Below are positions 24,289 to 31,945 of a stretch of DNA of 64,000 nucleotides, piece by piece (the stretch's first letter is position 1; each line of letters begins with the position of its first letter). The notes beneath the pieces were generated by a model. That model was not told where the DNA came from. It ran no database searches and saw only the letters and a program-made list of their open reading frames with translations. Source of the stretch: Rhodobacterales bacterium (GTDB taxonomy: Bacteria; Pseudomonadota; Alphaproteobacteria; Rhodobacterales; Rhodobacteraceae); the NCBI GenBank assembly GCA_021155205.1, contig JAJNPS010000021.1, forward strand, positions 248,001-312,000, in the 5' to 3' direction. The position numbers and the translations under genes were made by a program.

Positions 24289-25452
24289 ATGACCCTGCCT
24301 GCCGCCCCCATCACCCAGGATGTGCTGACCCTGCCGCGCAAGCTGCCCCAGGGCGGGCTGACGAACATCGTCGGGCTGACGCGTGACCAGTTGCGCGACG
24401 CCCTGATCGCCGCGGGCACCCCCGAAAAACAGGCCAGGATGCGGCTGGGGCAGGTGTGGCAATGGGTCTATCACTGGGGCATGCGCGATTTTGCCGCGAT
24501 GACCAACCTTGCCAGGGACTACCGCGCCCTGCTTGCCGCCAACTTCGTGATTGAGTTGCCAGAGGTCGTCACTCGACAGGTCAGCGCCGACGGCACCCGC
24601 AAATACCTTGTCCGCATCGCCGGCGGGCATGAGGTCGAGGTGGTCTACATCCCCGAAACGGATCGCGGCACCCTGTGCATCAGCAGCCAGGTCGGCTGCA
24701 CGCTGACCTGTTCGTTCTGCCATACCGGCACACAGAAACTGGTGCGCAACCTGACGGCGGGCGAGATCGTCGGTCAGGTCATGCTGGCCCGAGACGACCT
24801 CGGCGAGTGGCCGGTGCAGGGTGCGCCCAAGGATGAGACGCGGCTGATCTCCAACATCGTGCTGATGGGAATGGGCGAACCGCTCTACAATTTCGAGAAC
24901 GTCCGCGACGCGATGAAGATCGTCATGGACGGCGAGGGGATCGCCCTTGGCCGCCGCCGCATCACCCTGTCGACCAGCGGCGTGGTGCCGGAAATCGCGC
25001 GGACAGCGACGGAAATCGGCTGCCTGCTTGCGGTCAGTTTCCACGCGACCACTGATGCGGTGCGCGACCAGCTGGTGCCGATCAACAAGAAATGGAACAT
25101 CGCGACGCTGCTCGATGCCTTGCGCGACTATCCCGGCCTGTCGAACTCGGAACGGATCACGTTCGAATATGTGATGCTGGACGGCGTGAACGACAGCAAG
25201 GAGGACGCCTGGCGCCTGGTAGAACTCTTGCGCGGCATCCCGGCAAAGGTGAACCTGATCCCGTTCAACGAATGGCCGGGCGCGCCCTACAAACGATCAA
25301 GCGGCAACCGCATCCATGCCTTTGCCGACATCATCCACAACGCAGGCTATGCCAGCCCCATCCGCACCCCGCGCGGCGAGGACATCATGGCGGCCTGTGG
25401 GCAGCTCAAATCCGCGACCGAAAAGCAACGCAGATCGGTCCGCGCGATTTGA
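24289..25452 (+). CDS. rlmN: 23S rRNA/tRNA adenine-C2 methyltransferase
   Basis: 387 residues; radical-SAM enzyme methylating A2503 of 23S rRNA and A37 of some tRNAs. The cluster motif CTLTCSFCHTG is near residue 140, NIVLMGMGEPLYNF is the GGE-like SAM strand, and SVSFHAT, PLVPINKKWN and the C-terminal MAACGQL (the methyl-carrying Cys) are in place. N-terminal helical domain reads LRQGLxxWVYHWG-like (MRLGQVWQWVYHWGMRDFAA). ATG 24289 is chosen (MTLPAAPITQDVL); an in-frame ATG at 24205 falls inside the terminator. Confidence 0.96.
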   Translation: MTLPAAPITQDVLTLPRKLPQGGLTNIVGLTRDQLRDALIAAGTPEKQARMRLGQVWQWVYHWGMRDFAAMTNLARDYRALLAANFVIELPEVVTRQVSADGTRKYLVRIAGGHEVEVVYIPETDRGTLCISSQVGCTLTCSFCHTGTQKLVRNLTAGEIVGQVMLARDDLGEWPVQGAPKDETRLISNIVLMGMGEPLYNFENVRDAMKIVMDGEGIALGRRRITLSTSGVVPEIARTATEIGCLLAVSFHATTDAVRDQLVPINKKWNIATLLDALRDYPGLSNSERITFEYVMLDGVNDSKEDAWRLVELLRGIPAKVNLIPFNEWPGAPYKRSSGNRIHAFADIIHNAGYASPIRTPRGEDIMAACGQLKSATEKQRRSVRAI

Positions 25453-25574
25453 CCCGTATCCAGAACCTGCCGCACATGACATTGTGCCCCCGACCAAGGG
25501 GTACAATCCAGCGGCAATCCTCGTCCGTGGCGACGGTCTGACGCAGTAACGACAAAAGGCTCATAGGCGCCCCG

Positions 25575-26612
25575 ATGACATTCCAAAAGACCGCCCCGAC
25601 CGAGGGGCAGACCCGTTCCGCGCGTGAATGGGTGCAGGTGCTGGCCAAGTACCGCGAACCGTCGACCCGGCGCAGCATCCTGGAACTGGCGGCAACGCTG
25701 ATCCCGTTCTTTCTGTTGTGGGGACTGGCTTGGGCCAGTCTGTCGGTCAGCTATTGGCTGGCCTTTGTCCTGGCGCTGCTGAACGGGGCCTTTCTTGTGC
25801 GTATCTTCGTCATCCAGCACGATTGCGGCCACGCGTCCTATTTTCCCAACCGCAGGGCGCAGGACTGGGTGGGCAGGACGCTTGGCGTGCTGACACTCAC
25901 GCCCTATGACGTCTGGCGGCGCACGCATGCCATCCACCATGCCCATCACGGCGACCTCGACCAGCGCGGCATCGGAGACGTGCTGACCCTGACGGTCGAG
26001 GAATACCGCGCCCGCGGCTGGTTCGGCCGCCTGCTGTACCGGCTGTACCGGCATCCGCTGGTGCTGTTCGTGCTGGGGCCAAGCTATCTCTTCATCCTGC
26101 AGAACCGCCTGCCCTTCGGGCTGATGAATCAGGGCTGGCGCTACTGGACCAGCGCCATGGGCACCAACGCGGTGATCGCCATCGTGCTGGCGCTGATCGT
26201 CTGGCTGGGCGGGCTGATGCCGGTTCTGCTGATCTATCTTCCGACATCCCTTATCGCGGCAACCATCGGCGTCTGGCTGTTCTACGTTCAGCACCAGTTC
26301 GAAGAAACCCACTGGGCCAAGGGCGAAGACTGGCAGTTGCACGATGCCGCGCTGGAGGGCAGTTCCCACTATGTCCTGCCCCAGCCGCTGCGCTGGCTGA
26401 CCGCCAACATTGGCATCCACCATGTCCATCACCTGTACAGCCGCATCCCGTTCTACCGGCTGGGCGAGGTCTTGCGCGACCACCGCGACCTGGCCGAGGC
26501 GCAACGCCTGACGATCTGGCAAAGCTTTGCCTCGGTGCGGCTGCATCTTTGGGACGAACAGGGCAAGCGGCTGATGTCGTTCCGCGAAGAACGCCGGATG
26601 GCGCGGGCATGA
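25575..26612 (+). CDS. Membrane fatty acid desaturase
   Basis: 345 residues with four or more membrane helices. Three histidine boxes bind the di-iron centre: HDCGHASYF (about 80), HAIHHAHHGDLD (about 116) and HHVHHLYSRIPFYRL near 285. The layout is that of bacterial omega-6/delta-12-like acyl-lipid desaturases. It would introduce double bonds aerobically, alongside the FabA route. ATG 25575; the 120 bp upstream hold a TACAAT box at 25500-25505 but no convincing -35. Single gene. Confidence 0.9.
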   Translation: MTFQKTAPTEGQTRSAREWVQVLAKYREPSTRRSILELAATLIPFFLLWGLAWASLSVSYWLAFVLALLNGAFLVRIFVIQHDCGHASYFPNRRAQDWVGRTLGVLTLTPYDVWRRTHAIHHAHHGDLDQRGIGDVLTLTVEEYRARGWFGRLLYRLYRHPLVLFVLGPSYLFILQNRLPFGLMNQGWRYWTSAMGTNAVIAIVLALIVWLGGLMPVLLIYLPTSLIAATIGVWLFYVQHQFEETHWAKGEDWQLHDAALEGSSHYVLPQPLRWLTANIGIHHVHHLYSRIPFYRLGEVLRDHRDLAEAQRLTIWQSFASVRLHLWDEQGKRLMSFREERRMARA

Positions 26613-26679
26613 CAATAGGCTGCTGACGACACCGGCAATCTGACGAGCCATGATCGCAGGCGTCAGGCCCGCGTGCGCC

Positions 26680-27288
26680 TTACATGCCCAAAGCCGTCTT
26701 GCCGCGCTCAAGTTCCTCTTTTGTCAGCACGCCGTCATCGTCAAAGTCAAAAATCCGCGCCACATCGGCCCGTTCGTCATCCGGATTGCCAAACCGGGTC
26801 AGCATCAGGTCCGCCATGTCCCGAATCTCGGCCGCGGACAATGTTTCGTTGCCATCCGCATCCGACGAAAAGAACGCGGACGCAGCCTCGTTGTTCTGCT
26901 GGACTCGCAGCAAGGCGCGCAACTCGTCCTTGGTGACGTCGCCGTCGTTGTCCAGATCCGCCATCAGAATCTGACCGATTGCCTGCGCACGGAACTGCGC
27001 CTTTTGCACGTTCGCCGCGTCACGATAGGCGAATGGCTGGGTAAGGTCGGCGTCCTGGCGCGAAATCCCGCGCAGCATCCGCATCACCAGCTCTTCGGCC
27101 GCATTGCCGACATTCCCCTGACCGGAAATCTGATTCAAAAGCTGCGTGACATACTGATTGCCATCAGCCTTGGCACGGATTGTCGCCAGATCAGCCTTCG
27201 GGTCAGGTTGCGCAGTCTGGCTTGCGGCCGGAAAGGCGAGGAACAGGCATGCCAGTCCGGCAGCCTTGGCAAGGAAAAGTCGCATCAA
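26680..27288 (-). CDS. Exported EF-hand calcium-binding protein
   Basis: 202 residues: signal peptide (1 to about 23, FPAAS|QT), a helical middle, then three EF-hand loops, DLDNDGDVTKDE (about 112), SDADGNETLSAAE (about 140) and DFDDDGVLTKEE (about 180), each with the expected acidic 1, 3, 5 and 12 positions. Predicted periplasmic calcium binder of unknown target, in a family frequent in Rhodobacteraceae. ATG 27288 or next Met. Single gene converging on the desaturase. Confidence 0.85.
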   Translation of the reverse strand: MMRLFLAKAAGLACLFLAFPAASQTAQPDPKADLATIRAKADGNQYVTQLLNQISGQGNVGNAAEELVMRMLRGISRQDADLTQPFAYRDAANVQKAQFRAQAIGQILMADLDNDGDVTKDELRALLRVQQNNEAASAFFSSDADGNETLSAAEIRDMADLMLTRFGNPDDERADVARIFDFDDDGVLTKEELERGKTALGM

Positions 27289-27442
27289 TATCCCCTATAT
27301 GATTGATTTCAGTGATGGATATCAACAGATCGCGGCAGGACTTGGGCGCGATCGGATGATATCTGCGGCGGGATCGGTTTCGCGCGGATGCCGGTCGATT
27401 AAGCCCCTTTCAGCGGGTTCGCTCTGCCGCTAGCCTGCCACG

Positions 27443-28657
27443 ATGTCTGTCCCCGTCCTGTCCAACGCGGTCGCGTGCCGCATCTTTCTTGACCGTCACG
27501 CGCTGTCCGAGGCGCCGTCGGGTCCTGCCAAGGGGGCGGCACTTGCGGCCCTGATCGACCGCATCGGGTTCGTGCAGGTCGACAGCATCAACACCGTCGC
27601 CCGCGCGCACCACATGATCCTCTGGGCGCGGCGGCAATCCTATCATCCCGACGCGCTGAAGCGCCTTGTGGAGAAGGACCGCGCCCTGTGGGAGCATTGG
27701 ACGCATGACGCATCCATCCTGCCGGTGTCGCTGTTTCCGATGTGGCAGTTGCGGTTCCAGCGCGATGCCGACCGGTTGCGCACATCGTGGAAGACCTGGT
27801 TCCGCGATGGGTACGAGGCGCAGTTTGACCGCATTTTGCGCCGGATCGAGGATCACGGCCCGGTGAAGTCCGCCGATGTCAGCGAGGGCGAGGCGCGGGG
27901 CCGCGGCGGCTGGTGGGACTGGCACCCGTCAAAGACGGCGCTCGAATGGCTGTGGCGCACCGGGCAACTGGCGATCACCCGGCGCGATGGGTTCCACAAG
28001 GTCTATGACCTGACGGAACGCGTGATCCCCGAGGCGCATCGTGGCACCGTGCCGGATCGCGCGCTGAAGGTCGACTGGGCCTGCGGATCGGCGCTGGACC
28101 ATCTGGGCTTTGGCACCAGCGGCGAGATCGCGGCTTACTGGAACGCCGTGACACCGGATGAGGCCAGGGCCTGGGTCCGCGCGGCATTGGCGGATGGCAG
28201 CGTGATCGAGGTCGATGTCATCGGTGCCAGAAGTCAAGCTCGTCGCATGGTCACTCGACCCGCGACCCTGTCAGCAACTCCGCCCGAACCCACCAGCCGC
28301 CTGCGCATCCTCTCCCCCTTTGACCCTGCCTTGCGCGACCGTGACCGGGCGGAACACCTGTTCGGGTTCCGCTACCGGATCGAGGTGTTCGTGCCGGAAC
28401 CGAAACGGACCTACGGCTACTACGTCTTTCCTGTGCTCGAAGGCGACCGCCTGATCGGGCGCATCGACGCCAAGGCGTTCCGGGATGAAAGCGTCCTGCG
28501 CGTCAAGGCGTTCTGGCCCGAGCCGGGGATCAGGCTGGGCACCGTGCGGCTGGCAAAGCTGGAGGCGGAACTTGACCGGATGGCGCGCTTTGCGGATTGC
28601 GCGGCAGTCGAATACGCGCCCGGCTGGCAAAGGCAGACCCTGGCCGTGCCGACCTGA
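27443..28657 (+). CDS. YcaQ/AlkZ-like winged-helix DNA glycosylase
   Basis: 404 residues of the HTH_42 (PF06224) superfamily. The catalytic loop appears as GFVQVDSINTVARAHH, giving QxD as in E. coli YcaQ instead of the QxQ of Streptomyces AlkZ. WEHWTHDASILP and the C-terminal beta-rich part (FRYRIEVFVPEPKRTYGYYVFP, RIDAKAF) also fit. YcaQ-type enzymes excise N-alkylated bases and unhook some interstrand crosslinks; that is inferred here from the motif. ATG 27443. Just upstream of the MarR gene, not obviously co-transcribed. Confidence 0.88.
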   Translation: MSVPVLSNAVACRIFLDRHALSEAPSGPAKGAALAALIDRIGFVQVDSINTVARAHHMILWARRQSYHPDALKRLVEKDRALWEHWTHDASILPVSLFPMWQLRFQRDADRLRTSWKTWFRDGYEAQFDRILRRIEDHGPVKSADVSEGEARGRGGWWDWHPSKTALEWLWRTGQLAITRRDGFHKVYDLTERVIPEAHRGTVPDRALKVDWACGSALDHLGFGTSGEIAAYWNAVTPDEARAWVRAALADGSVIEVDVIGARSQARRMVTRPATLSATPPEPTSRLRILSPFDPALRDRDRAEHLFGFRYRIEVFVPEPKRTYGYYVFPVLEGDRLIGRIDAKAFRDESVLRVKAFWPEPGIRLGTVRLAKLEAELDRMARFADCAAVEYAPGWQRQTLAVPT

Positions 28658-28679
28658 CCACTCCGTAGCGCGCCTCATC

Positions 28680-28712
28680 TTGCCGAATCGTGCCGTTGCG
28701 TGTATCTGCACA
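28680..28712 (+). promoter_or_regulatory. marR promoter with overlapping operator
   Basis: TTGCCG (28680-28685), 17-base spacer, then TATCTG (28703-28708) as -10. The 13-mer GTGTATCTGCACA (28700-28712), an imperfect dyad TGT-N6-ACA, covers the -10. The same 13-mer recurs at 29168-29180. The predicted start of transcription falls at or next to the ATG (28715), so the marR message may be leaderless. Confidence 0.6.
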
Positions 28713-28714
28713 AT

Positions 28715-29125
28715 ATGAACCTGACCCATCCCGCCAATTGCCTTACTTTCAACCTGCAGCGCACCACGCGACGGCTGATGCGCGGCTTTGAAGACGCCGC
28801 AAAGGCTGCGGGTCTGACCGCGCCGCAGTTCACCACGCTGTCGCTGATTTCAGGCTTTGGCGAGATCACCATCACCCATCTTGCCGACCGCCTGGGTACC
28901 GACCGCACCACGATGACGCGCAACCTTGACCTTCTGACCCGCAAGGGTTGGGTGACCGCGGCGCAAAGCGAGGATGCCCGATTGCGCATCCTGAAACTGA
29001 CCAAGGCGGGAGAGATCAAACTGGCCGCCGCGATGCCGATCTGGACCAGATTCCAGACGGGACTGGTCGACAACATCGGCGCTGATACCGCCATGGACCT
29101 GCTGACCACGCTGAAAAAGATCTGA
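28715..29125 (+). CDS. MarR-family transcriptional regulator
   Basis: 136 residues. Winged helix-turn-helix: LTAPQFTTLSLISGFGEITI, HLADRLGTDRTTMTRNLDLL (recognition helix) and RKGWVTAAQSEDARLRILKL (wing). ATG 28715 (MNLTHPANC) is chosen; an in-frame GTG 15 bp upstream would start inside the operator. A Cys near residue 9 could be a redox sensor, as in OhrR-like members, but only one Cys is seen. It probably represses itself and the membrane-protein gene downstream through the shared operator. Confidence 0.85.
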   Translation: MNLTHPANCLTFNLQRTTRRLMRGFEDAAKAAGLTAPQFTTLSLISGFGEITITHLADRLGTDRTTMTRNLDLLTRKGWVTAAQSEDARLRILKLTKAGEIKLAAAMPIWTRFQTGLVDNIGADTAMDLLTTLKKI

Positions 29126-29160
29126 CACTTTGTGCGTTTTGGCACCGCAAAAACCACACC

Positions 29161-29180
29161 CATAATAGTGTATCTGCACA
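29161..29180 (+). promoter_or_regulatory. Second copy of the MarR operator, at a -10 region
   Basis: GTGTATCTGCACA at 29168-29180 is identical over 13 bases to the site at the marR promoter. A CATAAT -10 (29161-29166) with an upstream TTGGCA about 16 bases away gives a promoter whose start would lie within the operator. AGGAG then precedes the ATG at 29196. Confidence 0.6.
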
Positions 29181-29195
29181 TAAAAGGAGACCGCC

Positions 29196-29834
29196 ATGTA
29201 CGACCAATCGCTTACCCTTCCGGTGACGGGGTCCCCGCTGCGCCATCCCCTGCTCTGGCTTGTCCTGGTCGGCTGGTTCGGCGCGATCATCGCCGTCGCA
29301 CATGCCGGAACCTTCCTGACCCATGGCGAGGCACCGCCCGTGCGCTTGGCGCTGGCCGCAATCATCCCGCCCCTGATCTACCTTGCCACCTATCGCGCGC
29401 TGCCTGCCTTGCGCGCCTGGGTGGCGATGCTTGACCTTGCCTGGATCGTCGGCGCGCAGACCTGGCGCGTGATCGGCGTCGTGTTCCTCATGCTGTGGGG
29501 ATTGGGCGAACTGCCCAGCGTCTTTGCGCTGACAGCGGGTCTTGGCGACCTTGCCGTGGGCATCTTTGCCTTGACGGTCGTGCTGGCGGTTGAGCGCCGC
29601 AGCGCGGGCTGGCAGAACAAGGTCCGCGCATTGGTCATCGTCGGCATGGTCGACTTTGTCGCCGCGATCGGCAGCGCCATTCTCAGCGGCAACGGCTTTG
29701 CCTTGCGCCTCGCTGGCGAGGCCCCCCCGTTGCTCATGCAAGCCTTGCCGATGGCGATGATCCCGGCGTTCGGCGTACCGCTGTTCATCATCCTGCACAT
29801 CATCTCGTGGCAGAAACTGCGGTCGGATCATTGA
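29196..29834 (+). CDS. Integral membrane protein, MarR-linked
   Basis: 212 residues with about six hydrophobic helices (e.g. PLLWLVLVGWFGAIIAVA, ALAAIIPPLIYLATYRALPA, VIGVVFLMLWGLGELPSVFA, FGVPLFIILHIISW). No transporter or enzyme motif recognised. ATG 29196 with AAAAGGAG eight bases upstream, a strong start. Placed directly after marR with its own operator-bearing promoter, so probably the main regulated target. Convergent with the LOG-like gene (16 bp). Confidence 0.8.
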   Translation: MYDQSLTLPVTGSPLRHPLLWLVLVGWFGAIIAVAHAGTFLTHGEAPPVRLALAAIIPPLIYLATYRALPALRAWVAMLDLAWIVGAQTWRVIGVVFLMLWGLGELPSVFALTAGLGDLAVGIFALTVVLAVERRSAGWQNKVRALVIVGMVDFVAAIGSAILSGNGFALRLAGEAPPLLMQALPMAMIPAFGVPLFIILHIISWQKLRSDH

Positions 29835-29850
29835 CCCCGGGCGCGCGCTG

Positions 29851-30672
29851 TCAACAGGGCGCGACCCAGCCGTCGATCACCGCGATCGCCTCTTCGGCCG
29901 TCTCGACGAACACAAACAGCTTCAGATCCTCCGGCGAGATCACCCCCGCCTCGGCCAGCGCCGCCCAGTTGATGATCTTTTCCCACCACTCACGCCCGAA
30001 CAGCAGGAACGGAACCGCCTTCATCCGCCGGGTCTGGATCAGGGTCAGTGATTCAAACATCTCGTCCAGCGTGCCGAATCCGCCGGGGAACACGCAGACC
30101 GCGCGTGCCCGCATCAGGAAATGCATCTTGCGGATCGCAAAGTAGTGAAAGTTGAACGACAGGTCCGGCGTCACATAGGCGTTCGGGGCCTGTTCATGCG
30201 GCAAGACGATGTTCAGGCCGATCGACTGGCCGCCGGCTTCGTCCGCGCCGCGGTTGCCCGCCTCCATCACGCCCGGCCCTCCGCCCGTCATGATGACATT
30301 CTCGCGCCCATAGCTTTCCAGGCTGCGCTGCGTCATCAGGTAAGCAAAGCGCTGCGCCTCAGCGTAGTACCGCGTCAGCCCGGCCAGTGTAGGCGTTCGC
30401 GCCCTGTCGCGATGCTCCGGCGCAGGAATTCGCGCGCCACCGAACATCACGATGGTCGTCTCGATCCCACGTTCGTCCATGACCATCTGCGGTTTCAACA
30501 GTTCCAGTTGCAATCGCACAGGGCGCAATTCCTCGCGCGTCATGAAATCCCGGTCGGTAAAGGCCAGCCGGTACGCGGGCGCCCGCGTCTGGGGGGTGTC
30601 GGGCAGGCGCTTGACCGCATCGACATCCTGCGTGCTGTCGCGGAACGGGTGGCTGCGGGGTTCGTCTTTCAT
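29851..30672 (-). CDS. LOG-like Rossmann-fold nucleotide-binding protein
   Basis: 273 residues. Motifs VIMTGGGPGVMEAGNRGADE and VFPGGFGTLDEMFESLTLIQ (PGGxGTxxE) are those of the LOG/'lysine decarboxylase-like' family, which includes cytokinin-activating nucleotide phosphoribohydrolases. A family-specific N-terminal extension of about 80 residues (FRDSTQDVDAVKRL...) is present, as in the larger bacterial subgroup. ATG 30672 is preferred to the long upstream open frame, which runs antisense to dapD. Cytoplasmic; substrate uncertain. Divergent from dapD. Confidence 0.85.
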   Translation of the reverse strand: MKDEPRSHPFRDSTQDVDAVKRLPDTPQTRAPAYRLAFTDRDFMTREELRPVRLQLELLKPQMVMDERGIETTIVMFGGARIPAPEHRDRARTPTLAGLTRYYAEAQRFAYLMTQRSLESYGRENVIMTGGGPGVMEAGNRGADEAGGQSIGLNIVLPHEQAPNAYVTPDLSFNFHYFAIRKMHFLMRARAVCVFPGGFGTLDEMFESLTLIQTRRMKAVPFLLFGREWWEKIINWAALAEAGVISPEDLKLFVFVETAEEAIAVIDGWVAPC

Positions 30673-30751
30673 GGGGTACTCGGATTGCGTGGGTCCTTGC
30701 CAAGCCTTATAGGCCATTGCCAACCAGACCAACCGCAAAAGGGTGCCTCCG

Positions 30752-31576
30752 ATGTCCCACGCCGCACTTGAAGCCGTCATCGATGCCGCATGGGAGACCC
30801 GCGACAGCCTGACACCCGCCACCAGGGGCGAGGTCCGCGATGCGGTCGAGGCGACGCTGGCGGCGCTGGACAGCGGCACGGTGCGCGTGGCCGAAAAGCG
30901 GGGCGCGGACTGGCACGTGAACCAATGGGCGAAAAAGGCGGTGCTGCTGTCGTTCCGCCTGACCGACATGCACGAGATTTCGGGCAGCAACGGTGGGTCA
31001 AACTGGTGGGACAAGGTGCCGTCGAAATGGCAGGGCTGGACCGCCGACGACTGGTGCCGCGCCGGGTTCCGGGCGGTGCCGGGGTCGATCGTTCGCCGTT
31101 CCGCCTTCATCGGCAAGAACGTCGTCCTGATGCCGTCCTTCGTGAACATCGGGGCCTATGTCGATGAAGGCAGCATGGTCGACGGCTGGGCCACCGTCGG
31201 GTCCTGCGCGCAGATCGGAAAGCGGGTCCACCTGTCGGGGGGCGTCGGCATCGGCGGCGTGCTGGAACCGATGCAGGCAGGCCCCACCATCATCGAGGAC
31301 GACTGCTTCATCGGCGCCCGCTCGGAAGTGGTCGAGGGCTGCATCATCCGTGAAGGTTCGGTCCTGGGGATGGGCGTCTTCATCGGCAAATCGACGAAAA
31401 TCGTCGACCGGGAGACAGGTGCTGTCATGTATGGCGAGGTACCCGCAGGGTCTGTCGTTGTGGCAGGGTCGATGCCGTCAAAGGGTGGCATCAACCTCTA
31501 CTGTGCGGTGATCGTGAAAAAGGTCGATGCGCAGACCCGGTCCAAGACATCCATCAACGAGCTTTTGCGTGACTAG
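30752..31576 (+). CDS. dapD: Tetrahydrodipicolinate N-succinyltransferase
   Basis: 274 residues; succinylates tetrahydrodipicolinate in the lysine/meso-diaminopimelate pathway. N-terminal helical domain, then left-handed beta-helix hexapeptide repeats (about 105-230: VNIGAYVDEGSMVDGWATVG; HLSGGVGIGGVLEPMQAGP), and the C-terminal VKKVDAQTRSKTSINELLRD. ATG 30752 with AGGG upstream. dapE, the later desuccinylase of the same pathway, is 2.3 kb downstream on the same strand, separated by one small gene and an opposite-strand Hint protein. Confidence 0.97.
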   Translation: MSHAALEAVIDAAWETRDSLTPATRGEVRDAVEATLAALDSGTVRVAEKRGADWHVNQWAKKAVLLSFRLTDMHEISGSNGGSNWWDKVPSKWQGWTADDWCRAGFRAVPGSIVRRSAFIGKNVVLMPSFVNIGAYVDEGSMVDGWATVGSCAQIGKRVHLSGGVGIGGVLEPMQAGPTIIEDDCFIGARSEVVEGCIIREGSVLGMGVFIGKSTKIVDRETGAVMYGEVPAGSVVVAGSMPSKGGINLYCAVIVKKVDAQTRSKTSINELLRD

Positions 31577-31606
31577 GCGCGGGCATCCGTCAGATCGGAC
31601 CATGCG

Positions 31607-31945
31607 ATGACCGATGCCGCCCGCCCGCAGCAGGTCTACACGCTTGTCGTCGAAGTTGGCCGCAAGCAGGGCGACGGGCTGCCCGTGGGGGCGACCGGGG
31701 CGGCGCTGTTGATCTATGCGACCGGCGTTGACGAGGCCGAGGCGGTTCGCGAGACGGTCGTTGTGCTGAAACAGGCCGACCTCGCGCCCCTGGATGTGTC
31801 GGGCTATGGCGCGCTGGAGGAACGGCTGGCGAACGGCGACGACATCCCCCAGGAAGAACGTGACCTGATGGATCGCGCGCTGGCGGAAAACGCGGTGATC
31901 GTGGCCCAGATGACACCCTTTTTTGCCGAGGATACGCAGGGTTAG
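31607..31945 (+). CDS. Conserved hypothetical protein between dapD and dapE
   Basis: 112 residues: QQVYTLVVEVGRKQGDGLPV, GAALLIYATGVDEAEAVRET and a C-terminal helix DIPQEERDLMDRALAENAVI. Alternating strand/helix pattern suggests a small ferredoxin-like fold. No signal or membrane segment. 30 bp after dapD and probably in its transcript; its stop overlaps the end of the opposite-strand Hint gene by 4 bp. No function assigned. Confidence 0.7.
   Translation: MTDAARPQQVYTLVVEVGRKQGDGLPVGATGAALLIYATGVDEAEAVRETVVVLKQADLAPLDVSGYGALEERLANGDDIPQEERDLMDRALAENAVIVAQMTPFFAEDTQG

Noticed and set aside
25347..26711. 454-codon frame antisense to the desaturase
   Set aside because: Composition (Gln/Arg/His-rich) and lack of start signals mark it as a shadow of the desaturase and rlmN.
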